From assembly GCF_000500065.1 (NCBI RefSeq), contig NZ_AYOU01000121.1:310001-374000 (forward strand): a stretch of DNA of 64,000 nucleotides, given 5' to 3'. The position numbers and the translations under genes are program-made. Below are positions 56,207 through 64,000 of this stretch, one piece after another. Source of the stretch: Borrelia hispanica CRI. Its GTDB lineage: Bacteria > Spirochaetota > Spirochaetia > Borreliales > Borreliaceae. A model generated the notes under the pieces. That model was given only the letters and a program-made list of their open reading frames with translations. It had not been told where the DNA came from and ran no database searches. Each line of letters begins with the position of its first letter. The stretch's first letter is position 1.

Positions 56207-57031
56207 TTAATGTTTATTATTTTTAGTATGTATTAAATTTGTTATAAATTCTTTAATACTCATTTTATTAACATTAAATTGAAGTTCTATGGTATTTTTA
56301 TCTTGTATTTTAGATGTTATAGGCCCTGAAATTATTATTTTTGTTATATGTTTCAGGATACTTGGTATTAATTTTTTTGATGCAATAGAGAGTATTTTGG
56401 GGTTATTAGTATTTAGATAAGCTTTAAAATTATATTCGTTATCGTTTGCACTGTTTGCAATGAAAAATCCTTTATTAAAGGGAATTAAATTTGTTTTATT
56501 TATGTTGTTTGGAATTAATTTAGTGATATCATTAATCAAAATGAATATTTCATTTTGATTAATGATATCAATGTATTTTGTTATGAGTATGTTTGTATTT
56601 TGATGCGTTATTTCTTTTTGATTGATTAAGATACCTTTTTTGTCTTTAGTTGGAGTTATATATATGTTTGAATTTTTTATTTTCCATTTTGGATTCATAA
56701 ATATATTTCCACATGATTGAAAATTCGGATGATTGTTTATTTTCCAAAATGCGCTTTTGGGAAAATTGCCTGTTATTATTGATGAAAAAGTTTCTGGATT
56801 TTTTGTGTAGCTTAAATATAAATTACCAACAGTATGAAGACCTATTTTGTATTTCATTTCGAGTTCACTATAGATGAATCTGTTTTTAGATAAATTTATA
56901 TAAGCATATATATCTGATGAAGGGTCTAATAACATTATTGAAGATATATTTTTTTTAGGTGGATGGTAAGTTAGAGTTATACATCCTATTAAAAGCATAG
57001 CAATACAAATATTAATAATTAATTTAAGCAT
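56207..57031 (-). CDS. Putative lipoprotein of unknown function
   Basis: 274 residues. [17 protein letters not shown] is a good lipoprotein signal with Cys17. The mature part is Asn/Ile/Lys-rich with strand-like segments and no recognised domain (for example [33 protein letters not shown]). It is the last gene of the minus-strand run pgm-clpC-ileS and overlaps ileS by 13 bases, so it is translated from the same mRNA. The 75-base gap to the convergent cutC holds only weak AT-rich inverted sequences, no clear terminator. Confidence 0.78.
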   Translation of the reverse strand: MLKLIINICIAMLLIGCITLTYHPPKKNISSIMLLDPSSDIYAYINLSKNRFIYSELEMKYKIGLHTVGNLYLSYTKNPETFSSIITGNFPKSAFWKINNHPNFQSCGNIFMNPKWKIKNSNIYITPTKDKKGILINQKEITHQNTNILITKYIDIINQNEIFILINDITKLIPNNINKTNLIPFNKGFFIANSANDNEYNFKAYLNTNNPKILSIASKKLIPSILKHITKIIISGPITSKIQDKNTIELQFNVNKMSIKEFITNLIHTKNNKH

Positions 57032-60000
57032 TTTTCTATACCTATATTTACTGATATTTCCTCATCTAATTCTAAAGTTGTTAAGGCTTTTTTATTATTA
57101 ATTTCTATTGTTATTGCTAAAGTTTCAGTTTTAATATAACTTTCAAAGTTATTAATTATTTTTGTAAGTATTTCATCATTATTTGTGTATAGTATTATTC
57201 TGTCGGTAACATTGAAATTATTTTCTTTTCTTAAATTTTGTACTTTCCTTATAAGTTCTCGTGATAGTCCTTCTAGATATAATTCTTCTGTTATTAAAGT
57301 ATCTAGTCCTATTGTTATAGAATCTTCATTAATTACTTTTAAATTTTTTCTTTCATGTCTTTCTAGTATTATATCTTTTAGTGTGATATCATATGTATTA
57401 TTGTTGATTGTCATTATATGTGTATTGCCATTTATTATTTCTAATATGTTTTCATTGCTTAGTTTTGTTATTGCTAATGCTACTGCTTTCATATTTGTGC
57501 CGAGTTTGCTTCCAAGTTCTTTGAAGTTTGCTTTTGCTTTATAAGTTACAAGTTCTTCTTCATTGGATTTTATTTTTATTTCTTTTGCATTAATCTCTTC
57601 AAGTATTATTCCTGTCATTTCTTTTAGAGTATTTTGTTCTTTATGATTTTTAGTGATAATGTATATTGCTTTAATAGGTTTTCGTATTTTTATATTGTGC
57701 GATGCTCTTAGTGCTCTTGCAATTGCTATTACTTTTCTTATGAAATTCATTTTTTCTTCAAGTTCTATATTAACAAGTTCCTTGATTGATTGAGGATAAT
57801 CATTTAAATGAATAGATTCTTTTTCATTTTTGGTCTTTAAATTTTGATATATTTCTTCTGTTAAAAATGGAATAAATGGTGCAAGCATTAGCATTAAGTT
57901 TTTTAAAGTATAATATAATGTTTCATAAGCATCTATTTTATCATTGTCATTTTCAGATTTCCAAAACCTTCTTCTTGATCGTCTGATATACCAGTTATTT
58001 AACTTGTCGATGAATGTAAGAAGTACTTCTATTGATTTTGTTAAGTTATATTTATCTATTTCTTCGTTTAATATTTGCTTTAAGCTTTCAATTTCGCTAA
58101 TTATCCATTTATCAAGTATATTGGTTTTATATAGATTTATATGATTATTAGGTTTAAACTTGTCAATGATTGCGTAGGTTATAAAAAATGAGTAAGCATT
58201 CCAAATAGGGATTATAATATTTTTTAAGACATCTTTAACCCCATCATCGCTGTATTTTAGATCATCAGCTTTTATTACTGGACTCATTATCAAATAAAGT
58301 CTTAAAGCATCTGCTCCAAATGTGTTTATTATTTGTATTGGATCTGTATAATTTTTGAGTGATTTTGACATTTTTTTTCCGTCACTAGATAATACTAGTC
58401 CATTAACTATTACATTTTTGAATGCTGTCTTTTCAAAAAGAGCAGTCCCTAAAATTGTTAATGTATAAAACCATCCTCTTGTTTGATCTAATCCTTCTGC
58501 AATAAAATCAGCAGGGAAGATATTGTGGAATTTATCTTTGTCTTTAAATGGGTAATGTTTGCTTGCGTAAGGCATTGAACCAGATTCAAACCAGCAATCT
58601 AAAACCTCACTTGTTCTAACATATGTGCCACCATATTCGCTAGGCCAGGTGATCTTATCAATTTTATCTTTATGTAAATCGATAATCTTTTGTCCTGATA
58701 ATTTTTCCAATTCTTCCCTAGATCCTATACATATTTTATTTCCTGTTTTTGAGCATTTCCAAATCGGTATTGGATTTCCCCAAAATCTATTTCTACTTAT
58801 TGCCCAATCTCTTGCATTTTCTAGCCATTTGCCAAATCTTCCCTTTTTAAGATGTTCAGGCATCCAATTTATTTGTTCATTTGATCTTATAAGTTTTTCT
58901 TTGATTTTTTCAATATTGACAAACCATGAGCTTATAGGTCTATAAATTAGAGGTGAATTTGTTCTGTAGCAGAATGGATATCTGTGTAAATAGTTTTCTC
59001 TTTTGAATAAAAGATTCATTGATTTTAATTTTTCTATTATTTTATTGTCTGCATCTTTAACAAATAATCCTTCAAAATCTTTAATTTCGATTGTGAATTT
59101 GCATTCGGCATCTATAGGAGTTATCATGTCAGTTTGAGTATTTTTTTTAAGTATTTGATAGTCTTCTTCTCCAAATGGTGCAATGTGTACTATTCCTGTT
59201 CCGTCATCGGTTGTAACGTATTCTGCTGTATGAATTTTAAAAGCCCCTTTGTTTCGTTGGTTTATAAAGTAGTCAAATAGGGGTTCATATTCTATTCCCT
59301 TGATATGTTCACCTTTAAATTGTTCTATTATTACGTATGTGTTTTCATCTTGATAATAGTGATTTAATCTTTTTGTTCCTATTATGTATATTTCATTTTT
59401 TTCTTGATCAAGTATTTTAGAGTAATCTATGTCTTTCCCAACAGCAATTCCAAGATTTGTGGGTAATGTCCAAGGAGTTGTGGTCCATGCAAGTAGATAT
59501 TCATTTTTATCTTTGATCTTAAATTTGATAGTTAATGATGGATCATGAATTTCTTTGTATTCACCAAGATTGACTTCAAAATTTGATAAAGGGGTTGCAA
59601 GTTTTGGAGAATATGGCAATACATAGTAGCTTTCATAAATTAAACCTTTATTGTAAAGTGTTTTAAATACCCACCATACGGATTCCATGAATGTTAAATC
59701 CATTGTTTTGTAATTATTCTCAAAGTCAACCCATCTTCCCAGCCTTGTTATTATTTTTTCCCATTCTTTTGTATACCTTAAAACTATATTTCTACATTCT
59801 TCATTAAATTTATCGATACCATATTGTTCTATCTCATATCTTCCAGATAATTTTAAAGATTTTTCTACTTCATATTCTACTGGTAATCCATGAGTATCCC
59901 ATCCAAAATATCTCTTGACATGTTTTCCTTTCATTGTTTGATATCTTGGAATTATGTCTTTAATTGTATTTGGAACAAAATGTCCAAAATGGGGAAGCCC

Positions 60001-60153
60001 TGTTGCAAATGGTGGACCATCATAGAATGTAAATTCTTCACATCCTTCTCGTTGTTTCATCGATTTTTCGAAAATTTTATTATAATTCCAAAATTGTAAT
60101 ATTTTTTCTTCTAATTGGGGAAAATGTACTTTACTTTCTACTTTTTTGAACAT
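57019..60153 (-). CDS. ileS: Isoleucyl-tRNA synthetase, eukaryote-like type
   Basis: 1044 residues, class I synthetase. The HIGH motif is HFGH at residues 55-58 within [24 protein letters not shown] is at 594-598, and the editing domain includes [15 protein letters not shown]. The N-terminal wording ([33 protein letters not shown]) is that of eukaryotic and mupirocin-resistant bacterial IleRS, and the C-terminal zinc-binding Cys cluster of standard bacterial IleRS is absent. ATG 60153 has AAGGA six to seven bases upstream. It overlaps clpC by 16 bases. Confidence 0.96.
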   Translation of the reverse strand: MFKKVESKVHFPQLEEKILQFWNYNKIFEKSMKQREGCEEFTFYDGPPFATGLPHFGHFVPNTIKDIIPRYQTMKGKHVKRYFGWDTHGLPVEYEVEKSLKLSGRYEIEQYGIDKFNEECRNIVLRYTKEWEKIITRLGRWVDFENNYKTMDLTFMESVWWVFKTLYNKGLIYESYYVLPYSPKLATPLSNFEVNLGEYKEIHDPSLTIKFKIKDKNEYLLAWTTTPWTLPTNLGIAVGKDIDYSKILDQEKNEIYIIGTKRLNHYYQDENTYVIIEQFKGEHIKGIEYEPLFDYFINQRNKGAFKIHTAEYVTTDDGTGIVHIAPFGEEDYQILKKNTQTDMITPIDAECKFTIEIKDFEGLFVKDADNKIIEKLKSMNLLFKRENYLHRYPFCYRTNSPLIYRPISSWFVNIEKIKEKLIRSNEQINWMPEHLKKGRFGKWLENARDWAISRNRFWGNPIPIWKCSKTGNKICIGSREELEKLSGQKIIDLHKDKIDKITWPSEYGGTYVRTSEVLDCWFESGSMPYASKHYPFKDKDKFHNIFPADFIAEGLDQTRGWFYTLTILGTALFEKTAFKNVIVNGLVLSSDGKKMSKSLKNYTDPIQIINTFGADALRLYLIMSPVIKADDLKYSDDGVKDVLKNIIIPIWNAYSFFITYAIIDKFKPNNHINLYKTNILDKWIISEIESLKQILNEEIDKYNLTKSIEVLLTFIDKLNNWYIRRSRRRFWKSENDNDKIDAYETLYYTLKNLMLMLAPFIPFLTEEIYQNLKTKNEKESIHLNDYPQSIKELVNIELEEKMNFIRKVIAIARALRASHNIKIRKPIKAIYIITKNHKEQNTLKEMTGIILEEINAKEIKIKSNEEELVTYKAKANFKELGSKLGTNMKAVALAITKLSNENILEIINGNTHIMTINNNTYDITLKDIILERHERKNLKVINEDSITIGLDTLITEELYLEGLSRELIRKVQNLRKENNFNVTDRIILYTNNDEILTKIINNFESYIKTETLAITIEINNKKALTTLELDEEISVNIGIEKCLN

Positions 60154-62390
60154 AAAATTTCCTTTTGTTTGATTTTTATATTGTTTTGTTCTAAATATAT
60201 TTTTATTAGATTTATATTAGGATTATGAAATATTTGATTAATAATTTTTTCTTCTATGTTTTCTTTTACTGCATTTAAGATACTTCTTGCCCCAGAATTT
60301 TTATCATAATATTTTTTGATTATATGATTTTTAAGAGAGTCATCAATTTCTATTTGGATGTTTTTTAGGCTAAATTTTTTAGTAAGTTCTTTGCAGTAAT
60401 TATCGTAAATTATGCTGAGATCTTTTTCTGTTAAGACATTAAAAATTATTTTTTTTTGTATTTTATCTATTAATGATGACTTAAGTTTTGTTTTAAGTTC
60501 ATTATTGATTGTGCTTTTAATATCTGTATTATTGTCTGTTTTATTAAATCCAAGGATGCCTTTTCCAAGTAATATTTTACTACCAATAGATGTACTTAAA
60601 ATAATGATGCTATTCTTAAAAGATATTTTATCTTCTTTATTGTCAATTAGTTCTCCATTTTCAAGTATTTGTTCTATTATGCTCAGTACGGAATTATGAG
60701 CATATTCAATATTTTCAAATATGATGAATGCTCTAGGATTATATTTTAATCTGTTTATTAAAATACCACCGTCAGTATAACCTGTATATCCCGGATTTGT
60801 TCCTATTAATTTTGATATAGAAGTTTCTTCTCTGTAGTCTGACATATCTAACTGCAATATTGAATTTTGATCTTTAATCATGATTTTTGATATTGTTTTT
60901 GATAGTATTGTTTTTCCACTTCCACTGGAACCTATGAGTAGTATTGATGTTAATGGTTGTGTATTATTGTTGATGCCTAATTTTGTTTTTACCATTTCTA
61001 TAATGATTTCATATATGGCAGATTCTTGTCCAATTATTTTTTCTTTGATGTTTGTTGTTTCTTCTTTAAGATATGCAATTTCTTCTGTGAGATTGAGTTT
61101 TATCTTAATGCCAAAAAATTCATCTGTTGTATTTTTAATATCCTCAACATTTACTATTTTTGTGTTTATTTCTTGTTGTTTTTTCTGAGCTCCAGCAATG
61201 TCAATTAGATCAATTGCTTTATCGGGAAATTTTCTATTAGTTAAATACTGTGATGATAAGCTAATAACATTTTCTATGGCTTCTTTTTCATAAGTGACAC
61301 CGTGATAGTTTTCAAAGTTTTTTATTATGCTGTTGATTATGTTGAGAGTTTCTTTTTCATCAGGTTCTTTGATTGATATTGTTTGAAATCTTCTAGTGAA
61401 TGCCTTGTCTTTAGAGATGTGTTTTCTATATTCATCATAAGTCGTTGCACCTATTATTTGTATTGCAGAACGAGAGAGAATAGGTTTTAAGATATTTGCT
61501 GCATCAATAGAACCTTCAGAATTTCCCGCTCCTATTAAAGTGTGTATTTCATCAATAAATATTATTATGTTTTTATTGTTTTTTATAGACTTAATTATAT
61601 TATTTAATCTTTCTTCAAATTCACCTCTGTATTTAGTTCCAGAAACTAAGTCATAAGTTTCAATTTGTAGTATTATTTTATTTTGTAATTGACTTTTTAT
61701 TTCTTTGTTTGCAATTTTAATGGCAAGTCCTTCAACAATTGCTGTTTTTCCAATTCCAGGTTCTCCTATTAAAATTGTGCTATTTTTGTTTCTTCGTTCA
61801 AGTATGCTTATTAATGATTGAATTTCTTTTTCACGTCCTATTAGAGGATCGAGTTTTTTTTCTTTTGCAAGTATTGTGAGATTTTTAACATATTTGTTAA
61901 TTTCAAAGTAGTCATTTTGTCTTGTTTCATCGTCAAATTCTTTATATGTTTCAATTAATCTTATTTTATCTCTGCTTGTTATTATATTATCTTCATCGAA
62001 GTTAAAACTTAGTTTATTAAGTTTATATTTTTTGAGAAGCTTTTTTGTTTTTAAGATCTGATAAAAAATTTCTTTTATGCCTATTAAAGTTTTGGACTTA
62101 AATTCTTTTTTTGTTTGTTCAATAAGAGTAAAAATTTCTCTGCTTATTTTTGGGATGACAATTTCATTGGTGCCAATTAAGACTTTTTCGAGCTTTTCTA
62201 TCTCGTATAATGTATCTTGTTTAATATTTTTTAAAGTTTTGGTTTCTATATTTTTTATTTCAGATTTTTTAGGATGAATTAATATAGACATTAATAAATG
62301 CCAACTTGAGACTTCTCTATTTTTATTTTTTCTAGCTACTTCTCTTGACGATATTTCAACTAGGTTTGTTAATTTGTCTGTTATATTAAT
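60138..62390 (-). CDS. clpC: ClpC/ClpA-like AAA+ protein, probable ATT start and degenerate D2
   Basis: 717 residues from the first ATG (62291), or 750 from an ATT at 62390. In between, 33 sense codons read [20 protein letters not shown] then [12 protein letters not shown], which looks like the first helices of a Clp N-domain, yet hold no ATG, GTG or TTG. The ATT overlaps the pgm stop and has GGAG 10 bases upstream. Counting from ATG 62291: D1 is intact (Walker A 176-183 GEPGIGKT, Walker B Asp247-Glu248). D2 keeps Walker A (454-461 GSSGSGKT), but Walker B reads FIIFEN (Glu526-Asn527), and the LNRID arginine motif is LIDKIQ. ILGF may be a ClpP-docking loop. Confidence 0.85.
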   Translation of the reverse strand: MNITDKLTNLVEISSREVARKNKNREVSSWHLLMSILIHPKKSEIKNIETKTLKNIKQDTLYEIEKLEKVLIGTNEIVIPKISREIFTLIEQTKKEFKSKTLIGIKEIFYQILKTKKLLKKYKLNKLSFNFDEDNIITSRDKIRLIETYKEFDDETRQNDYFEINKYVKNLTILAKEKKLDPLIGREKEIQSLISILERRNKNSTILIGEPGIGKTAIVEGLAIKIANKEIKSQLQNKIILQIETYDLVSGTKYRGEFEERLNNIIKSIKNNKNIIIFIDEIHTLIGAGNSEGSIDAANILKPILSRSAIQIIGATTYDEYRKHISKDKAFTRRFQTISIKEPDEKETLNIINSIIKNFENYHGVTYEKEAIENVISLSSQYLTNRKFPDKAIDLIDIAGAQKKQQEINTKIVNVEDIKNTTDEFFGIKIKLNLTEEIAYLKEETTNIKEKIIGQESAIYEIIIEMVKTKLGINNNTQPLTSILLIGSSGSGKTILSKTISKIMIKDQNSILQLDMSDYREETSISKLIGTNPGYTGYTDGGILINRLKYNPRAFIIFENIEYAHNSVLSIIEQILENGELIDNKEDKISFKNSIIILSTSIGSKILLGKGILGFNKTDNNTDIKSTINNELKTKLKSSLIDKIQKKIIFNVLTEKDLSIIYDNYCKELTKKFSLKNIQIEIDDSLKNHIIKKYYDKNSGARSILNAVKENIEEKIINQIFHNPNINLIKIYLEQNNIKIKQKEILCSKK

Positions 62391-64000
62391 ATTTTTCTAT
62401 CTCCATCTTTATTTTGTTCATTATATCAAAAATATTATTTTTTTGTTCGTATCTTGAATGTATGGATATATAAAATTTAATTTTTGCTTCTGTGCCAGAT
62501 GGTCTAATTGTTATTTCTATTTTATTTTCTAATAAAAATTTTATTGCATTTGTGGTGTGTGTATAGTCTTTTATTGGATGTATATTTCCATTCATATCGG
62601 TTTCTTTGAGTGTTGTGTAATCTAATTTCTTAATTATAATAAGACCTGCAAATTCTTTTGTAATATCGTTTCTAAATTGTAACATTAGTTTTTCTCTTAA
62701 AAAATCACCATTAGTTTCTTTAAAGATTTTATTAATTGTGAAATCTTCGTAATATCCAAATTCTTTGTACATTGTTTGGAGATATTGATTTATTGTGATT
62801 TGGTTTTTTTTTAGTGTAAACATTAAATCACAAAATCCTTTTATGGCTGAAAATGCATCTTTATCTCTAGTTCCAGTGCCAATTAGGTATCCATAACTTT
62901 CTTCACATCCAAAAATAAATTTTTTGTTTGGTTCTTTTTTTTGTATCTTATCTATTAAGTTTCCTATCCATTTAAATCCTGTATATGTTCTATATAATGT
63001 TGTGTTGTATTTTTGAGCTATTTTGTCTAACATTGGGGTTGTGACAAAAGATGCTATTATAAAGGTGTTTTTGGGATTATTTTCTCTAGATAGTAAATAG
63101 TGCATTAAGATGCATGCAATTTGATTTCCATTTAAAATTTTCCATTTTCTGTTTTCTTTGAAAGCAATACCCAATCGATCAGCATCTGGATCTGTTGCAA
63201 ATGCAATGTCACAGTTTGTTTTCTTTGCAAGTTCTATTACTCTAGACATGGTTATGTGTTCTTCAGGATTGGGATATTTTACTGTAGGAAATTCTGGGTC
63301 AGGATTTATTTGTGTTTGTTCTGTTAAAAGTTCTACATTGCTACCTTTAAATAATTTCTTTATTATTGTTCCCCCTGTTCCATGCAGAGGAGTATATGCG
63401 ATTCGTAAATTTGTGGTTTTACTTTTTTGATTGAAATTAGGAAATTCTTCATTTATTTTTTGTACGTATTTAATATCAATTTCATTTTTAAGTTCAATTA
63501 TTATTCTTTTATTTATTCCTTCTTTTTTTGTGAATGTATGTTTGATATTAGATACTTTTTGTATTTCCGATATTATTTTTGCATCATGTGGAGCTATTAT
63601 TTGAGCACCTCCTTTCCAGTATACTTTATATCCGTTGTATTCTTTTGTATTATGACTTGCTGTTATCATTATTCCAAGATCGCAGTCTAATTTTCTAACT
63701 GTGTAGGATAATTGTGGAGTTGCTCTTAAATTTTTATATATGTAAACTTGAAGGTCATTTGAGGCAAAAATTTCAGCAGCTTCATATGCAAATTCTTTTG
63801 AAAAGTGTCTTGAGTCGTAACTTATTGCGATTTTAGGATTTTGTGTTATTGTAAGGATATAGTTAGCAATTCCTTGACTTGCTTTGGCGATATTGTATGT
63901 ATTAATATAGCATGATCCAGCTCCAATTATACCTCTCATTCCAGCAGTACCAAATTCTAGTTCTTTGTGAAATCTATTGTATAGTTCTGTTTCATTGTTT
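62386..64000 (-). CDS. pgm: Phosphoglucomutase/phosphomannomutase, 5' end cut by window edge
   Basis: The frame is open to the right window edge: upstream of the first in-window ATG (63939) it reads NNETELYNRFHKELEFGTAG, which is the expected family sequence before MRGIIGAGSC, so the true start lies outside. Catalytic Ser loop ITASHNTKEYNGYKVYW, metal loop ATDPDADRLGI, sugar loop GCEESYGYL and the C-terminal phosphate loop IRPSGTEAKIKFY are present. It interconverts hexose 1- and 6-phosphates. The stop overlaps the proposed ATT start of clpC. Confidence 0.94.
   Translation of the reverse strand, partial: NNETELYNRFHKELEFGTAGMRGIIGAGSCYINTYNIAKASQGIANYILTITQNPKIAISYDSRHFSKEFAYEAAEIFASNDLQVYIYKNLRATPQLSYTVRKLDCDLGIMITASHNTKEYNGYKVYWKGGAQIIAPHDAKIISEIQKVSNIKHTFTKKEGINKRIIIELKNEIDIKYVQKINEEFPNFNQKSKTTNLRIAYTPLHGTGGTIIKKLFKGSNVELLTEQTQINPDPEFPTVKYPNPEEHITMSRVIELAKKTNCDIAFATDPDADRLGIAFKENRKWKILNGNQIACILMHYLLSRENNPKNTFIIASFVTTPMLDKIAQKYNTTLYRTYTGFKWIGNLIDKIQKKEPNKKFIFGCEESYGYLIGTGTRDKDAFSAIKGFCDLMFTLKKNQITINQYLQTMYKEFGYYEDFTINKIFKETNGDFLREKLMLQFRNDITKEFAGLIIIKKLDYTTLKETDMNGNIHPIKDYTHTTNAIKFLLENKIEITIRPSGTEAKIKFYISIHSRYEQKNNIFDIMNKIKMEIEKY

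Noticed and set aside
57185-57544. A 119-codon plus-strand hydrophobic frame
   Set aside because: Antisense of ileS; hydrophobicity comes from the T-rich strand.

Overview
The window is about 64 kb of very AT-rich, densely packed bacterial chromosome. Gene content and order point to a Borrelia/Borreliella spirochaete. The run tdk-x-tmk-tamB-bamA-skp / mutS-comF-rimP-nusA-infB-rbfA-truB-rpsO-pnp / lptF-lptG-tgt-murJ / coaBC-panF / murC-yicC-cmk-rpoZ-miaA / hrpA-topA-sbcD-sbcC / ileS-clpC-pgm matches, from memory, the right arm of the B. burgdorferi chromosome around loci BB0790-BB0835. Spirochaetal lipoprotein signals, a eukaryote-like IleRS and Lpt permeases without any LPS genes in view also fit. 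The species cannot be fixed from the sequence alone; several proteins look diverged from the B. burgdorferi versions I remember, so a relapsing-fever species is plausible.

Layout. 1-4.8 kb: the 3' end of an unknown gene, an HtrA-like lipoprotein protease, an extended thymidine kinase, a small exported protein and thymidylate kinase. 4.9-12.3 kb: an envelope operon (TamB, BamA, Skp/OmpH). 12.3-16.1 kb: a STAS-domain protein divergent from mutS, then comF. 16.1-24.7 kb: the translation/RNA operon rimP-nusA-infB-rbfA-truB, then rpsO-pnp from its own promoter. 24.7-32.6 kb: a propeller lipoprotein, LptF/LptG, Tgt, MurJ and a HEAT-repeat exported protein. 32.6-35.5 kb: CoaBC divergent from a YhdT-like protein and PanF (pantothenate uptake and CoA synthesis). 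35.5-41.4 kb: pseudouridine synthase, a P-loop/Asp23-like fusion, MurC, YicC, Cmk, RpoZ, MiaA and a 31-residue ribosomal-type protein. 41.4-45.3 kb: small envelope proteins, a phosphodiester-glycosidase-family protein and a PTS sugar permease. 45.3-56.1 kb: HrpA and TopA divergent from SbcD-SbcC, a ROK protein and CutC. 56.2-64 kb: a minus-strand operon pgm-clpC-ileS-lipoprotein.

Genes are tightly coupled: many stops and starts overlap (lptF/lptG, murJ/HEAT gene, yicC/cmk, sbcD/sbcC, ROK/cutC, clpC/ileS). TTG and GTG starts with Shine-Dalgarno sequences are common. No tRNA, rRNA, insertion sequence, prophage or CRISPR array was seen. No intergenic gap exceeds about 300 bases; the largest (21959-22254) holds a terminator, the rpsO promoter and a leader hairpin.

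Most notable: (i) ClpC-like coding continues 33 codons upstream of its first ATG with a Clp N-domain-like sequence, no canonical start, and an ATT overlapping the pgm stop behind a GGAG; the same protein has a degenerate second ATPase module. (ii) IF2 carries a 45-50-residue tandem repeat, and PNPase has a similar Arg/Ser/Tyr-rich insert within its S1 domain. (iii) NusA ends in a zinc ribbon. (iv) A 31-residue mS38/bS22-like protein lies after miaA. (v) SbcC lacks a CXXC zinc hook. (vi) Promoters and terminators overlap at rimP and rpsO, and divergent genes share a palindromic -10. I saw no wholly new multi-gene system; the novelty lies in these variants of core machinery.
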